Shown here: piece after piece, positions 53,531 through 62,030 of the stretch
Layout of the letters: each line of letters starts with the position of its first letter
Numbering within the stretch: position 1 is the stretch's first letter
Origin: Winogradskyella sp.
Lineage (GTDB): Bacteria > Bacteroidota > Bacteroidia > Flavobacteriales > Flavobacteriaceae
Length of the DNA: 64,000 bases
Assembly (NCBI RefSeq): GCF_028282165.1
Contig: NZ_JANQIM010000003.1
Location: 155,993-219,992 of the forward strand
Reading direction: 5' to 3'
Translations under genes and position numbers: made by a program
The notes under the pieces: model-generated
The model's input: the letters and a program-made list of their open reading frames with translations, nothing else
What the model was told of the DNA's origin: nothing
Database searches by the model: none

Positions 53531-53561
53531 TTTGAAGGTGACAAAAGGTGACAAATCTTTA
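53531..53561 (+). promoter_or_regulatory. Promoter with tandem repeats in its spacer
   Basis: TTTG (53531-53534) and AATCTTTA (53554-53561) are 19 bp apart. Two tandem AGGTGACAAA units (53536-53545 and 53546-53555) fill nearly the whole spacer. A protein bound there could block RNA polymerase. The site lies between the divergent S74 operon and the TPR regulator gene. Confidence 0.4.
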
Positions 53562-53595
53562 TAATTAACTTTATTAAGCCAGTAAATACTTAAAA

Positions 53596-55188
53596 ATGAA
53601 AAGTGTAAGATGTGTTCTGTTTGTTCTCTTTTGCTTTAGTTGCCATACTCATGCGCAAAACTTTGAGGATTTTATGAGTCGTGGCGATTCCCTATTGGCT
53701 AAAAACTATTTAGAGGCTGACAGTTTATATACGTTAGCTGAACAACTTGCCCATAAGAATAAAGACGAACGCCAAAAGGCTTTAATTTTAACCAGAAAAG
53801 CACGAATAAGTACTAACAAAACAGAATATGATAAAAGTCTAAAGCTTTTACAAGAGGCACTTAGTACATTTAGAACACTTAAAGATACGTTGCTTATGGC
53901 CCAGGCTGAGCAAAACATGGGTTTGGTCTACCGTTACACGAAAGATTATCGTCAAGCAGCGATACAAAATAAAAAAGCACTTGATTTATGGAAAACCCAA
54001 AACGACAGCACATTGATAGGTATAGGTTATCGGGATTTGGGTGTAATCTACCGTAAACTTGGCCAATTAGATAAAGCCCGTGAGCATTACGAAATTGCCG
54101 CTAGCTATTTTAACCCTAAAAAAAACCGAGATCAGTTACTTACTTTACGTGGTAACTTTTCTACCTTGGAATTGACGGAAGGCAACTATAAAGCCGCTAT
54201 TGCCCTTAATAAAATGGATTTACTCTATATTAAATCCAAACAAAAATGGCGATCCTTAAGTACCCGATATAGGATTATAGCCCACTCCTATCTAAAACTT
54301 AACGATTATGAAATGGCGTTATATTATGCCGACTCCGCTGTTGCTGCCGCAGAACATTCCAATATGTTAGATGCAAAGATGAAGGCCTTACTCACAAAAA
54401 GCAATGCTTTGTCTAAAAATGGCGACTATAAATCTGCGTATCGTAATTACAGAAGCTATAAAAAACTAAGTGATTCTGCCTTTAGCATCGACAAGGCCAA
54501 GGAAGTAGCGCGTATTATTACGGTTAACAACTATGAAAACCAAAAAACATTAGATAGCTTGCATTTTGCTTCTGAAAAAGCCATTTTGCAGCAAAGCATA
54601 CAAAAACAGACCACTCAAAAACGACTGTACTTTGTATCGGGACTTTTGGCGGTTATTGTTGCATTTTCGCTTTGGTTTGGTAATAAACAACGTAAAAAGC
54701 TAGCTGAGCAAAAGTTAAAGGAAAAAAACTTGCAGCAAAAAATACTAGAGGATGAATTAAGGACCACAGAACGTGAAGCCACGAGATTAATTGAAGAAGC
54801 AAAACATAGAACAGCCTATAAACAAACGATTTTAGAAGGCATTAATGCCATCTTTGAATCCCAACCCAAAAACTACAAAAAAGAATTTTCCCAACTACGC
54901 TACAAATTGAGTGAAGATATTCGTCACGAATCGGAAAGTTTGTTTAACTACAAAGAGGTAAATGTATTACAAAATAAACTAGACGAAAAGCTTCTAACCC
55001 ACTATCCAACACTTACAAAAAGCGAACGGCAAATGTGTAGCTATGTTATTGCAGGACTTTCCATAAAAGAAATCGCGGAACTCAAACAAACAACACTAAC
55101 GGCTGTAAAGGCCATGCGCTATCGCATTAGAAAAAAGCTGGGTTTACAGAGTGGCGATGAACTTCAAACCTTTATAGAAAGCATATAA
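53596..55188 (+). CDS. TPR-domain transcriptional regulator with LuxR-type HTH
   Basis: The 530-residue protein has a signal-like N-terminus (ending TYAQ-type HAQ, about 20). TPR repeats (about 40-295) and one membrane span (about 345-363, LYFVSGLLAVIVAFSLWFG) follow, then a coiled coil (about 368-410) and a C-terminal HTH like LuxR/GerE (TKSERQMCSYVIAGLSIKEIAE..TLTAVKAMRYRIRKKLG, about 475-525). It would sense an envelope signal and act on nearby DNA. Being divergent from the S74/T9SS operon, it is its likely regulator. Confidence 0.82.
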   Translation: MKSVRCVLFVLFCFSCHTHAQNFEDFMSRGDSLLAKNYLEADSLYTLAEQLAHKNKDERQKALILTRKARISTNKTEYDKSLKLLQEALSTFRTLKDTLLMAQAEQNMGLVYRYTKDYRQAAIQNKKALDLWKTQNDSTLIGIGYRDLGVIYRKLGQLDKAREHYEIAASYFNPKKNRDQLLTLRGNFSTLELTEGNYKAAIALNKMDLLYIKSKQKWRSLSTRYRIIAHSYLKLNDYEMALYYADSAVAAAEHSNMLDAKMKALLTKSNALSKNGDYKSAYRNYRSYKKLSDSAFSIDKAKEVARIITVNNYENQKTLDSLHFASEKAILQQSIQKQTTQKRLYFVSGLLAVIVAFSLWFGNKQRKKLAEQKLKEKNLQQKILEDELRTTEREATRLIEEAKHRTAYKQTILEGINAIFESQPKNYKKEFSQLRYKLSEDIRHESESLFNYKEVNVLQNKLDEKLLTHYPTLTKSERQMCSYVIAGLSIKEIAELKQTTLTAVKAMRYRIRKKLGLQSGDELQTFIESI

Positions 55189-55267
55189 TCTAGTCTTTTC
55201 TAACTGGAAATCGGCTAATTTATATGGTGATTTTTGACAAAGTGCTTAAAACTTAATAGACGACTGT

Positions 55268-55345
55268 ATGAAAAGGCGAAATAATCCGACAGAAGTTTTA
55301 TTAGGCAACGATTTAGACCTTATTGTACTTATAAATCAGAAATAA
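55268..55345 (+). pseudogene. Stray copy of the 4Fe-4S gene 3' end
   Basis: These 78 bp match 46097-46174, the last 26 codons of the membrane 4Fe-4S gene, at 67 of 78 bases. Eight of the changes are outside conserved residues: NPTEVLLGND and NQK survive in translation. It starts with ATG, but nothing before it belongs to the gene. Its TAA overlaps the next ATG by one base (TAATG), which probably preserves the original operon junction. No full product is made. Confidence 0.85.
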
Positions 55346-56247
55346 TGCGATTAATTATTGTTTTCCTTTTAGTATCGACTTTTGCTTTTGGGCAAAAACG
55401 CTACCAAAAAAATCCACATACGAATGGAAACTTAAAATCTGAAGGCTGGATTGAAAACAATCAGAAAACCGATTACTGGAAATTCTATCATAAAAATGGA
55501 CAGCTCTCTGAAGAAGGGTATTATAAAAATGACAAAAAGATTGAATACTGGAAATTTTATGATATAAAAGGGGATCTAACAAAAGAAGGACATTTTTCTA
55601 ACGACCTAAAATCTAATTATTGGAAAATTTATGAGAATGGCAAGCTCATAGAAGAAGGGCATTATAAAAATGGCAAACGCACCAACCATTGGAAGTTTTA
55701 TCATCCAAATGGAATGTTAAAAGAAGAAGGACTTTATAAAAACGGTCTTAAAACAGATTTTTGGAAATCATTTCACACCAATGGTCAGCTCGCTAATGAA
55801 GGCCATTACAATAACGGAAAGGCTTCAGACTTTTGGAAGTTTTACCATTCAAACGGAAAACTCGCCAAGGAAGGACATTATATTAATAACAAAGAAAATG
55901 GGTATTGGAAGTTTTTATACAAAAATGGACAATTAGAAAAAGATGGTGAATTTAAGTTAGGAAAATTCACAAGCTATTGGCAATTTTACAGCCCAAATGG
56001 CAAAAAGACGTCCGAAGGTCATTTTGTAGATGGCAAAAAACAAAACTGGTGGCTGTTCTATGATGAAAACGAAAAGATTAACCATAAATGCCAACTTAGT
56101 AATAATCAAAAAAACGGATATTGTCTTAGGTATAAAAATGAGAAACTATATTCTGCCATTAAATACGAAAATGGAAAGCGCCTTAAGGAATGGACGGATT
56201 TAAAGTCATTTAAAAAAGAAAATAATTTATCAGATCTAAAAAGTTAA
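55345..56247 (+). CDS. MORN-repeat protein (YwqK-like)
   Basis: The 300-residue protein has a signal peptide (FAFGQK end, about 16). Some ten repeats of about 23 residues with the pattern NGxLxxEGxYKNGKxxxYWKFY follow, the MORN_2 type. Such proteins are often exported and of unknown function. The ATG overlaps the stray 4Fe-4S stop codon. It starts an operon continuing with two glycosyltransferases through overlaps, and probably once followed the 4Fe-4S gene directly. Confidence 0.83.
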   Translation: MRLIIVFLLVSTFAFGQKRYQKNPHTNGNLKSEGWIENNQKTDYWKFYHKNGQLSEEGYYKNDKKIEYWKFYDIKGDLTKEGHFSNDLKSNYWKIYENGKLIEEGHYKNGKRTNHWKFYHPNGMLKEEGLYKNGLKTDFWKSFHTNGQLANEGHYNNGKASDFWKFYHSNGKLAKEGHYINNKENGYWKFLYKNGQLEKDGEFKLGKFTSYWQFYSPNGKKTSEGHFVDGKKQNWWLFYDENEKINHKCQLSNNQKNGYCLRYKNEKLYSAIKYENGKRLKEWTDLKSFKKENNLSDLKS

Positions 56248-56942
56248 TGACCAAAATTGTAGTCATCATTCCTGCATTTAATGAGGAAGGTTCCATTTCG
56301 CATGTTATTAAAGATATTCCAAATACAGTTGACGAAATTATTGTTGTAAGCAATAACTCAACTGACGACACTGAAAAAAATGCTCAAAAAGCTGGTGCAA
56401 CGGTTCTTGTAGAACACCAAAAAGGATATGGTTATGCCTGCTTAAAAGGTATGGAATATGTAGCAAGCTTTGACCATAACGAGCGACCAGACATAATTGT
56501 ATTCTTAGATGGTGATTATAGCGATTACCCTGAAGAATTAACTAAAATCGTTCAACCTATTATTGAAGATGATATTGATCTCGTTATTGGTGCTCGTATA
56601 AAGGAATTACGCGAAAGTGGATCGATGACCGGGCCACAAATATTTGGTAATTGGCTGGCAACGCGTTTAATGAAGTTATTCTTTGGATCAACTTTTACAG
56701 ATTTAGGTCCTTTTAGGGCCATTAAGTATAACAAATTGCTAGGGCTTAAAATGGAAGACAAAACCTATGGTTGGACCGTAGAAATGCAACTCAAAGCTTT
56801 AAAACAAAATTTGAGTTATAAAGAAGTTCCTGTTAAATACAGAAATAGAATAGGTGTCTCAAAAGTTTCAGGAACAGTAAAAGGTGCTATATTTGCAGGC
56901 GTAAAAATCCTGACATGGATATTTAAATACAGTTTTAAGTGA
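56247..56942 (+). CDS. GT2 family glycosyltransferase (small)
   Basis: The 231 residues show the GT-A fold: VVIIPAFNEEGSISHVI, VVSNNSTDDTEKNA, then FLDGDYSDYPEEL with the DxD-like Asp pair, and GPFRAIKY. It resembles dolichol-phosphate mannosyltransferase-type GT2 enzymes without their membrane domain. The start shares one base with the MORN stop codon and the end overlaps the next GTG start by 4 bp. The acceptor is unknown. Confidence 0.86.
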   Translation: MTKIVVIIPAFNEEGSISHVIKDIPNTVDEIIVVSNNSTDDTEKNAQKAGATVLVEHQKGYGYACLKGMEYVASFDHNERPDIIVFLDGDYSDYPEELTKIVQPIIEDDIDLVIGARIKELRESGSMTGPQIFGNWLATRLMKLFFGSTFTDLGPFRAIKYNKLLGLKMEDKTYGWTVEMQLKALKQNLSYKEVPVKYRNRIGVSKVSGTVKGAIFAGVKILTWIFKYSFK

Positions 56943-58432
56943 TTTATTTACAGTATTTAGTAATTATTATTTATACAATCGCTATTGTACTTATTTTTAT
57001 GTACGCTTTGGCGCAATTGAATTTGCTGTACAACTATCTGTCTTCAAAGAAAAGAAGAGAAAAATGTGACACGTTTGATTTAAGCAATCCTTCTGAAGTT
57101 CCATTTGTTACAGTACAGCTTCCTGTATTTAACGAAATGTATGTTATGGAACGATTGTTAGATAACATTGCATTATTGGATTACCCTAAGGACAAATTAG
57201 AAATTCAGGTTTTAGATGATTCTACCGATGAAACCGTACACACTACTAAGGCCCATATAGAAAAATTAGCAGCAACTGGTTTAGACATTAAGCATATCAC
57301 CAGAAAAAATCGTGTTGGTTTTAAGGCTGGTGCCCTTAAAGAGGGGTTAAAAATTGCAAAAGGAGAATTTATTGCCATCTTTGATGCCGACTTCTTACCG
57401 CAACCAAATTGGTTAAAACGAACCGTTCCATATTTTAAGAATGACGAGATTGGTGTTGTGCAAACCCGTTGGGGACATATTAACAGAAATTATTCCTTGT
57501 TAACTAAAATCCAGGCGTTTGCCCTTGATGCACATTTTACATTAGAGCAGGTTGGACGCAATAGTAAAGGTCACTTTATCAACTTTAACGGCACCGCTGG
57601 TGTATGGCGAAAAGACTGTATCATTGATGCTGGTAATTGGGAAGGCGACACACTAACTGAAGATCTAGACTTAAGTTATAGAGCACAGCTAAAGAACTGG
57701 AAATTTAAATATCTTGAAGATGTTGAAACACCTGCCGAACTCCCTATAGTAATAAGCGCGGCAAGATCGCAGCAATTTCGCTGGAATAAAGGCGGGGCAG
57801 AAAACTTTAGAAAAATGCTTTGGCGCGTAATAAAATCAAAGAATATTTCTGTTAAAACTAAAGTTCATGGTTTACTACACTTACTCAATAGTTCCATGTT
57901 CCTAAGTATTTTTGTTGTTGCTGTCTTAAGCATACCCATGCTCTATATAAAGAACGAATATGCTCATTTAAGAGATTATTTTTATGTGATGAGCTTCTTT
58001 ATCATGAGCACCATAATTTTCTTTGTATGCTACTGGTTTATGTATCGTAATATTTATGGTAGTGGGTTTAAAAGGTTTTTTGGTTACATTGGCATGTTCT
58101 TTACCTTCTTTTCTATAGCCATGGGGTTTTCATTACATAATTCCATTGCGGTTATTGAAGGCCATGCTGGTAAAAAAAGTGAGTTTGTAAGAACTCCAAA
58201 ATTTAATATTAGAAAATTTAAGGACAATTGGAAAAATAACAAATACCTAAGGAAGAAGATGTCATCTAATGTCATTATTGAAGGTATTCTGATGCTTTAT
58301 TTTGCCTTCGGTTTATATAGTGCCTTTATTGTGGGTGACCAAGGTGGCGACTTCGGATTATTCCCATTCCATTTAATGCTTTGTATTGGTTTTGGGTACG
58401 TGTTCTTTAAATCTATTCGATCTAAAGTTTAA
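56939..58432 (+). CDS. Membrane GT2 glycosyltransferase (cellulose-synthase-like)
   Basis: The 497-residue protein has an N-terminal span, a cytoplasmic GT2 domain and several C-terminal helices. The GT2 domain has VQLPVFNEMYVMERLLD, LEIQVLDDSTDET, FDADFLPQPNW and QQFRWNKGGAENF, the Q-x-x-R-W motif of processive CESA-like enzymes. This suggests synthesis of a beta-linked glycan or glycolipid. The start is GTG, overlapping the stop of the previous gene. Confidence 0.87.
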   Translation: MIYLQYLVIIIYTIAIVLIFMYALAQLNLLYNYLSSKKRREKCDTFDLSNPSEVPFVTVQLPVFNEMYVMERLLDNIALLDYPKDKLEIQVLDDSTDETVHTTKAHIEKLAATGLDIKHITRKNRVGFKAGALKEGLKIAKGEFIAIFDADFLPQPNWLKRTVPYFKNDEIGVVQTRWGHINRNYSLLTKIQAFALDAHFTLEQVGRNSKGHFINFNGTAGVWRKDCIIDAGNWEGDTLTEDLDLSYRAQLKNWKFKYLEDVETPAELPIVISAARSQQFRWNKGGAENFRKMLWRVIKSKNISVKTKVHGLLHLLNSSMFLSIFVVAVLSIPMLYIKNEYAHLRDYFYVMSFFIMSTIIFFVCYWFMYRNIYGSGFKRFFGYIGMFFTFFSIAMGFSLHNSIAVIEGHAGKKSEFVRTPKFNIRKFKDNWKNNKYLRKKMSSNVIIEGILMLYFAFGLYSAFIVGDQGGDFGLFPFHLMLCIGFGYVFFKSIRSKV

Positions 58433-58624
58433 GATTATCATTCTCTTTCTTCAAATGGGATAAAATCCTTTTTTCCAAATAGTCTTTCAATCCTTTTAAT
58501 AGCATGGCCCAGCGGAAGGACTAATGCTTATTCATTTAATTTCTTTGACATCCACTCGAATTAGCAATAATAAAGATATGATAATATTTATATAGTCCTT
58601 TGAATAAATTCTATCTTTAGCACA

Positions 58625-60103
58625 ATGCTAGGACTAGCCAATATCATTAAATACAAAAAATCAACTTTAGCTTATATATTAATCAGTTGTATACTATATC
58701 TGTGGTTTGCTTATGGCTTAGAAAGAACAGAAGCGCTTAAACTCATTGTACTATATATCGGGCTGTTCTTTCTCGCTTATTTAATTGTTAAAACTTCCGG
58801 ATTTTATTTCAGGATTCTTGTTATATCTGCAATTCTATTCCGATTACTGTTCCTATTTGCCATACCTAATCTATCCCAGGATTTTTATCGCTTTATATGG
58901 GACGGCCGAATGATTCTAGAAGGATTTAACCCTTACTTATATACCCCAGATTCTTTTATTCTTAAAGGAGAATTTCCCATCGCCAATGCCAAAGAATTGC
59001 ACAGTGGCATGGGCGAACTTAGTGCTATGCACTACACCAATTATCCACCTTTAAATCAGTTGTGTTTTGTTCTTGGGAATCTATTACCTGGTCAAAGTAT
59101 TATAAGCTCTGTTATTGGCCTACGACTTATTATTATTATGGCAGATATAGGCACACTATATTTTGGAAAAAAGCTATTGGAGTATTTAAAACTACCTTCG
59201 AATAGAATCTTTTGGTATATTCTTAACCCTTTTATTATTATTGAGTTTACTGGGAATTTACATTTTGAAGGGATAATGATTTTCTTTTTAGTTTGGTCTT
59301 TATACCTATTGTACTCTGGACAATGGAAATGGGCGGCGGTTCTTATAGCTTGTTCCATATCCATAAAGCTTATTCCGTTAATGTTCTTACCATTATTTTT
59401 TTGGTGGTTTACTTCGGCTTCGCTTAGTAACCGAAACAAGAAAGAACAGGTTATTTCGAACAAAGAAAAGCAATCTATTACCAGAAAAGGGATGGCCATA
59501 CTTCGACAGCGCTCAGCACAGACCATACAGGTTCCTAGCAACAACATAATTAGGTTAATATCATTTTACGCCATAGTCGGTTTAACCGTCATACTTCTTT
59601 TTCTTCCTTTTTTCTCAATGGAATTCATCAATAACTACTCTAAAACCGTTGGTCTTTGGTTTGGTAACTTTGAATTTAATGCCAGTATTTATTATATCGC
59701 TAGGGCAATTGGGTATTCAATTACAGGTTATAACGAAATAGCCATTATCGCTAAGATTTTGTCTGTTATTTCTGTATTGATCATTTTAGGGTTTTCATTT
59801 TTTAAACAGAACAATACTATACCTAAACTAACCACCTCCATCTTAATTGCTTTTAGTTCTTATCTGTTTTTAAGCACTACGGTACATCCTTGGTACATTG
59901 GTACTTTGGTTCTACTTTGCATATTCACAAATTACAGATATCCTTTGGTTTGGAGTGTCGTTATAATTTTGAGTTATTTGTCTTATCTAGGTATCGGCAC
60001 CTCAGATAAATCTGAAAACTTATGGATCGTAGGATTAGAATATGTAGTTGTATTCTCGGTATTTCTCTGGGAAATCGTATTAAGAAAACCTATAAAAGTT
60101 TAG
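58625..60103 (+). CDS. Multi-pass mannosyltransferase-like glycosyltransferase with insert
   Basis: The 492-residue membrane protein has about eleven hydrophobic helices and the loop motif SQDFYRFIWDGRMILEGFNPYLY, typical of GT-C enzymes using lipid-linked sugars. TNYPPLNQ and STTVHPWYIG are also family-like. About 38 residues at 262-300 (LSNRNKKEQV to SAQTIQVPSN) form an extra loop; their DNA resembles dispersed repeats at both ends. A TATCTTTA box lies just 6 bp before the ATG, so the transcript may be nearly leaderless. Confidence 0.8.
   Translation: MLGLANIIKYKKSTLAYILISCILYLWFAYGLERTEALKLIVLYIGLFFLAYLIVKTSGFYFRILVISAILFRLLFLFAIPNLSQDFYRFIWDGRMILEGFNPYLYTPDSFILKGEFPIANAKELHSGMGELSAMHYTNYPPLNQLCFVLGNLLPGQSIISSVIGLRLIIIMADIGTLYFGKKLLEYLKLPSNRIFWYILNPFIIIEFTGNLHFEGIMIFFLVWSLYLLYSGQWKWAAVLIACSISIKLIPLMFLPLFFWWFTSASLSNRNKKEQVISNKEKQSITRKGMAILRQRSAQTIQVPSNNIIRLISFYAIVGLTVILLFLPFFSMEFINNYSKTVGLWFGNFEFNASIYYIARAIGYSITGYNEIAIIAKILSVISVLIILGFSFFKQNNTIPKLTTSILIAFSSYLFLSTTVHPWYIGTLVLLCIFTNYRYPLVWSVVIILSYLSYLGIGTSDKSENLWIVGLEYVVVFSVFLWEIVLRKPIKV
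59411..59524. repeat. Repeat-like insert inside the GT-C gene
   Basis: The segment starts ACTTCGGCTTCGCTTAGTAA and ends with ACTTCGACAGCGCTCAGCAC plus AGACC. Both ends look like members of the ACTTCG...CTCAG repeat family common between genes in Bacteroidota. The frame stays open through it. The identification is by memory of the repeat type, not alignment. Confidence 0.5.
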
Positions 60104-60399
60104 TCTTCTAAATCATGTGGAGGTTGCACAGCTTCTTCAGGAGCATTAGTTTTAAATTCCTCATAATCATCTTCATCGTAATTTTCCATGGTGGCTGCCA
60201 ATTTGGTACTTACTTTTACTAAATACTTGGTATCTTCTGTAGTGACTTCAACAGCCTCAATAACCTCATTTTTAGCATTTCTAAAGGTAATGATATGATC
60301 ATCATCATAACCATCAGGGTATTTTTCTACAAGCATTGCTAAAATTTCTGGTGTTAATTTCTTAAAGTCTACGATAACACGTTTACGATTATCTTTCAT
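60100..60399 (-). CDS. Small acidic protein of unknown function
   Basis: No named family is recognised. The 99 residues start MKDNRKRVIVDFKKLTPEIL and contain VEKYPDGYDDDHIITF, then a C-terminal acidic stretch (DEDDYEEF, ending HDLED). There is no signal peptide or membrane span. It overlaps the convergent GT-C gene by 4 bp. The sequence looks like a conserved flavobacterial cytosolic protein. Confidence 0.65.
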   Translation of the reverse strand: MKDNRKRVIVDFKKLTPEILAMLVEKYPDGYDDDHIITFRNAKNEVIEAVEVTTEDTKYLVKVSTKLAATMENYDEDDYEEFKTNAPEEAVQPPHDLED

Positions 60400-60602
60400 T
60401 TTATACAGTAGGTTGATTGATACTAATATACAAAGGAATTAATTAGTAACATTAATTCTATATTAATTTTAATCTCACATTATTGACTTATCGACACTCA
60501 CTAAAGATTACACTTCACTCAACCAAAAGCATCGATAACTCAAGTCTATTTTATATCTTTAACCAATATCAATAGTTTAGCGGTAAACAAAACTCAAATA
60601 TT

Positions 60603-61007
60603 ATGAAAACTCAAAATTTCACTTTAAAGCCAGCGAATAAGACCTTTACCTTTATAGCTATTTTTATGGTAGCATTATTCGCAGTTAATGCATCTTATAG
60701 CCAAACCAATGAACGAACCATTACAGGAGTAGTAAGTAATGAAGATGGTCCTTTACCTGGCGCAAATATTACTTTAGAAGGTACAAATGTTGGCGCCGTA
60801 ACGGATGGAAATGGTGAATTTAAGTTTCCTAAAAAGTTAAAATCTGGAGATGTATTGATTTTTAGCTATTTAGGTTATGAGACCCAAAAAATAATAATAG
60901 ACGATAAGACTAACTATATAACATTAGAGCTTACACCAGATATGGTAGAAATGATAGGTGACTTAGACACCAATACACCTTATAAAACCAAGCGTAGAAA
61001 GAGCTAA
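60603..61007 (+). CDS. Secreted carboxypeptidase-regulatory-like domain protein
   Basis: The 134-residue protein has a signal peptide (ending NASYSQ, about 34). A single carboxypeptidase-D regulatory-like domain follows (about 37-115, ITGVVSNEDGPLPGANITLEG), the same module found at the N-terminus of TonB receptors. No receptor body follows, so it is a free-standing copy. It ends 9 bp before the transglutaminase-like gene, and the two are probably co-transcribed. Confidence 0.78.
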   Translation: MKTQNFTLKPANKTFTFIAIFMVALFAVNASYSQTNERTITGVVSNEDGPLPGANITLEGTNVGAVTDGNGEFKFPKKLKSGDVLIFSYLGYETQKIIIDDKTNYITLELTPDMVEMIGDLDTNTPYKTKRRKS

Positions 61008-61016
61008 TCGTAGATT

Positions 61017-62030
61017 TTGCAAAAATCTATTTTATACTTGTTCTTTTTGGTAGGCTTTTTAAATGCCCAAGTTTCTAATTTTAGCGACATAGATTTTAAA
61101 AAAGCAGATAGTGTAGCATTATCTAACCACGGAGAAGATTTAACAAGTCTACCTGAACTTTCCTTTAAGCTTACCGCTAGTCTAACCACAGATGTAGAGC
61201 GCTTTAGGGCTATTTACCGATGGGTTTGTACAAATATTGCTAATGACTACGGTCTTTATCTTAAAAACAATCGCAAACGACAACGTTTTAAAGATGATAG
61301 TTTAAAACTGGAAGAATGGAACACTAAATTTAGACGAAAACTCTTTAAGAAACTACAAAAGAAAAAACGTACCATTTGCACTGGTTATGCCTATTTGGTA
61401 AAATCGCTTGCCAATTTTGCAAATATAGAATGTGAAATCGTTCAAGGCTATGGTCGTGTTAGTACGACTAATATCAAAACTCTTGACTTACCAAACCACT
61501 CATGGAATGCCGTAAAATTGAACGGTAAGTGGTATCTCTGTGATCCTACCTGGGCGAGCGGTATTCCTAAGCCTAAAACAGGTAAATTTCATTTTAAGTA
61601 CAATGATGGCTTTTTTTTAGCAAATCCTAAATTGTTTGCAGTAAATCATTTCCCCATTGAGAGTAGATGGTGGCTTTTAGAAGATAACATCCCTTCCTTT
61701 GAGCAATTTCTAAACGCTCCTGTGATTTACGGAAAAGCCTATAAAAATCTCGAGCTTCACAATGAACCTCAACAAATGCATCACAACATTAAAAAGCACG
61801 GAAAAGTAACATTTGCTTATGTACTTAAAAACTCTATAAATACTGAGGACGTAAAACTTTTACTTGATGATGGGTTCGATAACTCGAAAACTAGCCCTAC
61901 CTCAATTTCTATCAACAATACATGTTTAAAACTAGAACATCAATTTAATAAAACAGGATTCTACGATGTTCATCTTTATTTGGGTGAAGATCTTATATCA
62001 ACCTATACTGTAGAGGTAACCAATAACTAA
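61017..62030 (+). CDS. Transglutaminase-like superfamily protein, exported
   Basis: The 337-residue protein has a signal peptide (LVGFLNAQ end, about 18). Its transglutaminase-like core has Cys121 (RTICTGYAYL), His161 (NHSWNAVKL) and Asp176 (LCDPTWASG), a complete catalytic triad. It probably acts as a cysteine peptidase or transferase in the periplasm; the substrate is unknown. The start codon is TTG at 61017, the only start that keeps the signal peptide. Its end overlaps the convergent gene by 4 bp. Confidence 0.82.
   Translation: MQKSILYLFFLVGFLNAQVSNFSDIDFKKADSVALSNHGEDLTSLPELSFKLTASLTTDVERFRAIYRWVCTNIANDYGLYLKNNRKRQRFKDDSLKLEEWNTKFRRKLFKKLQKKKRTICTGYAYLVKSLANFANIECEIVQGYGRVSTTNIKTLDLPNHSWNAVKLNGKWYLCDPTWASGIPKPKTGKFHFKYNDGFFLANPKLFAVNHFPIESRWWLLEDNIPSFEQFLNAPVIYGKAYKNLELHNEPQQMHHNIKKHGKVTFAYVLKNSINTEDVKLLLDDGFDNSKTSPTSISINNTCLKLEHQFNKTGFYDVHLYLGEDLISTYTVEVTNN

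Noticed and set aside
46175..55267. Prophage or integrative element with tail fibre genes
   Set aside because: S74 domains occur in phage fibres, but here they follow signal peptides and LVIVD repeats; no phage structural, integrase or relaxase gene is present.
59092..59547. 151-codon minus-strand open frame inside the GT-C gene
   Set aside because: The plus frame encodes membrane helices and conserved motifs through the same stretch; the minus frame has no recognisable content.
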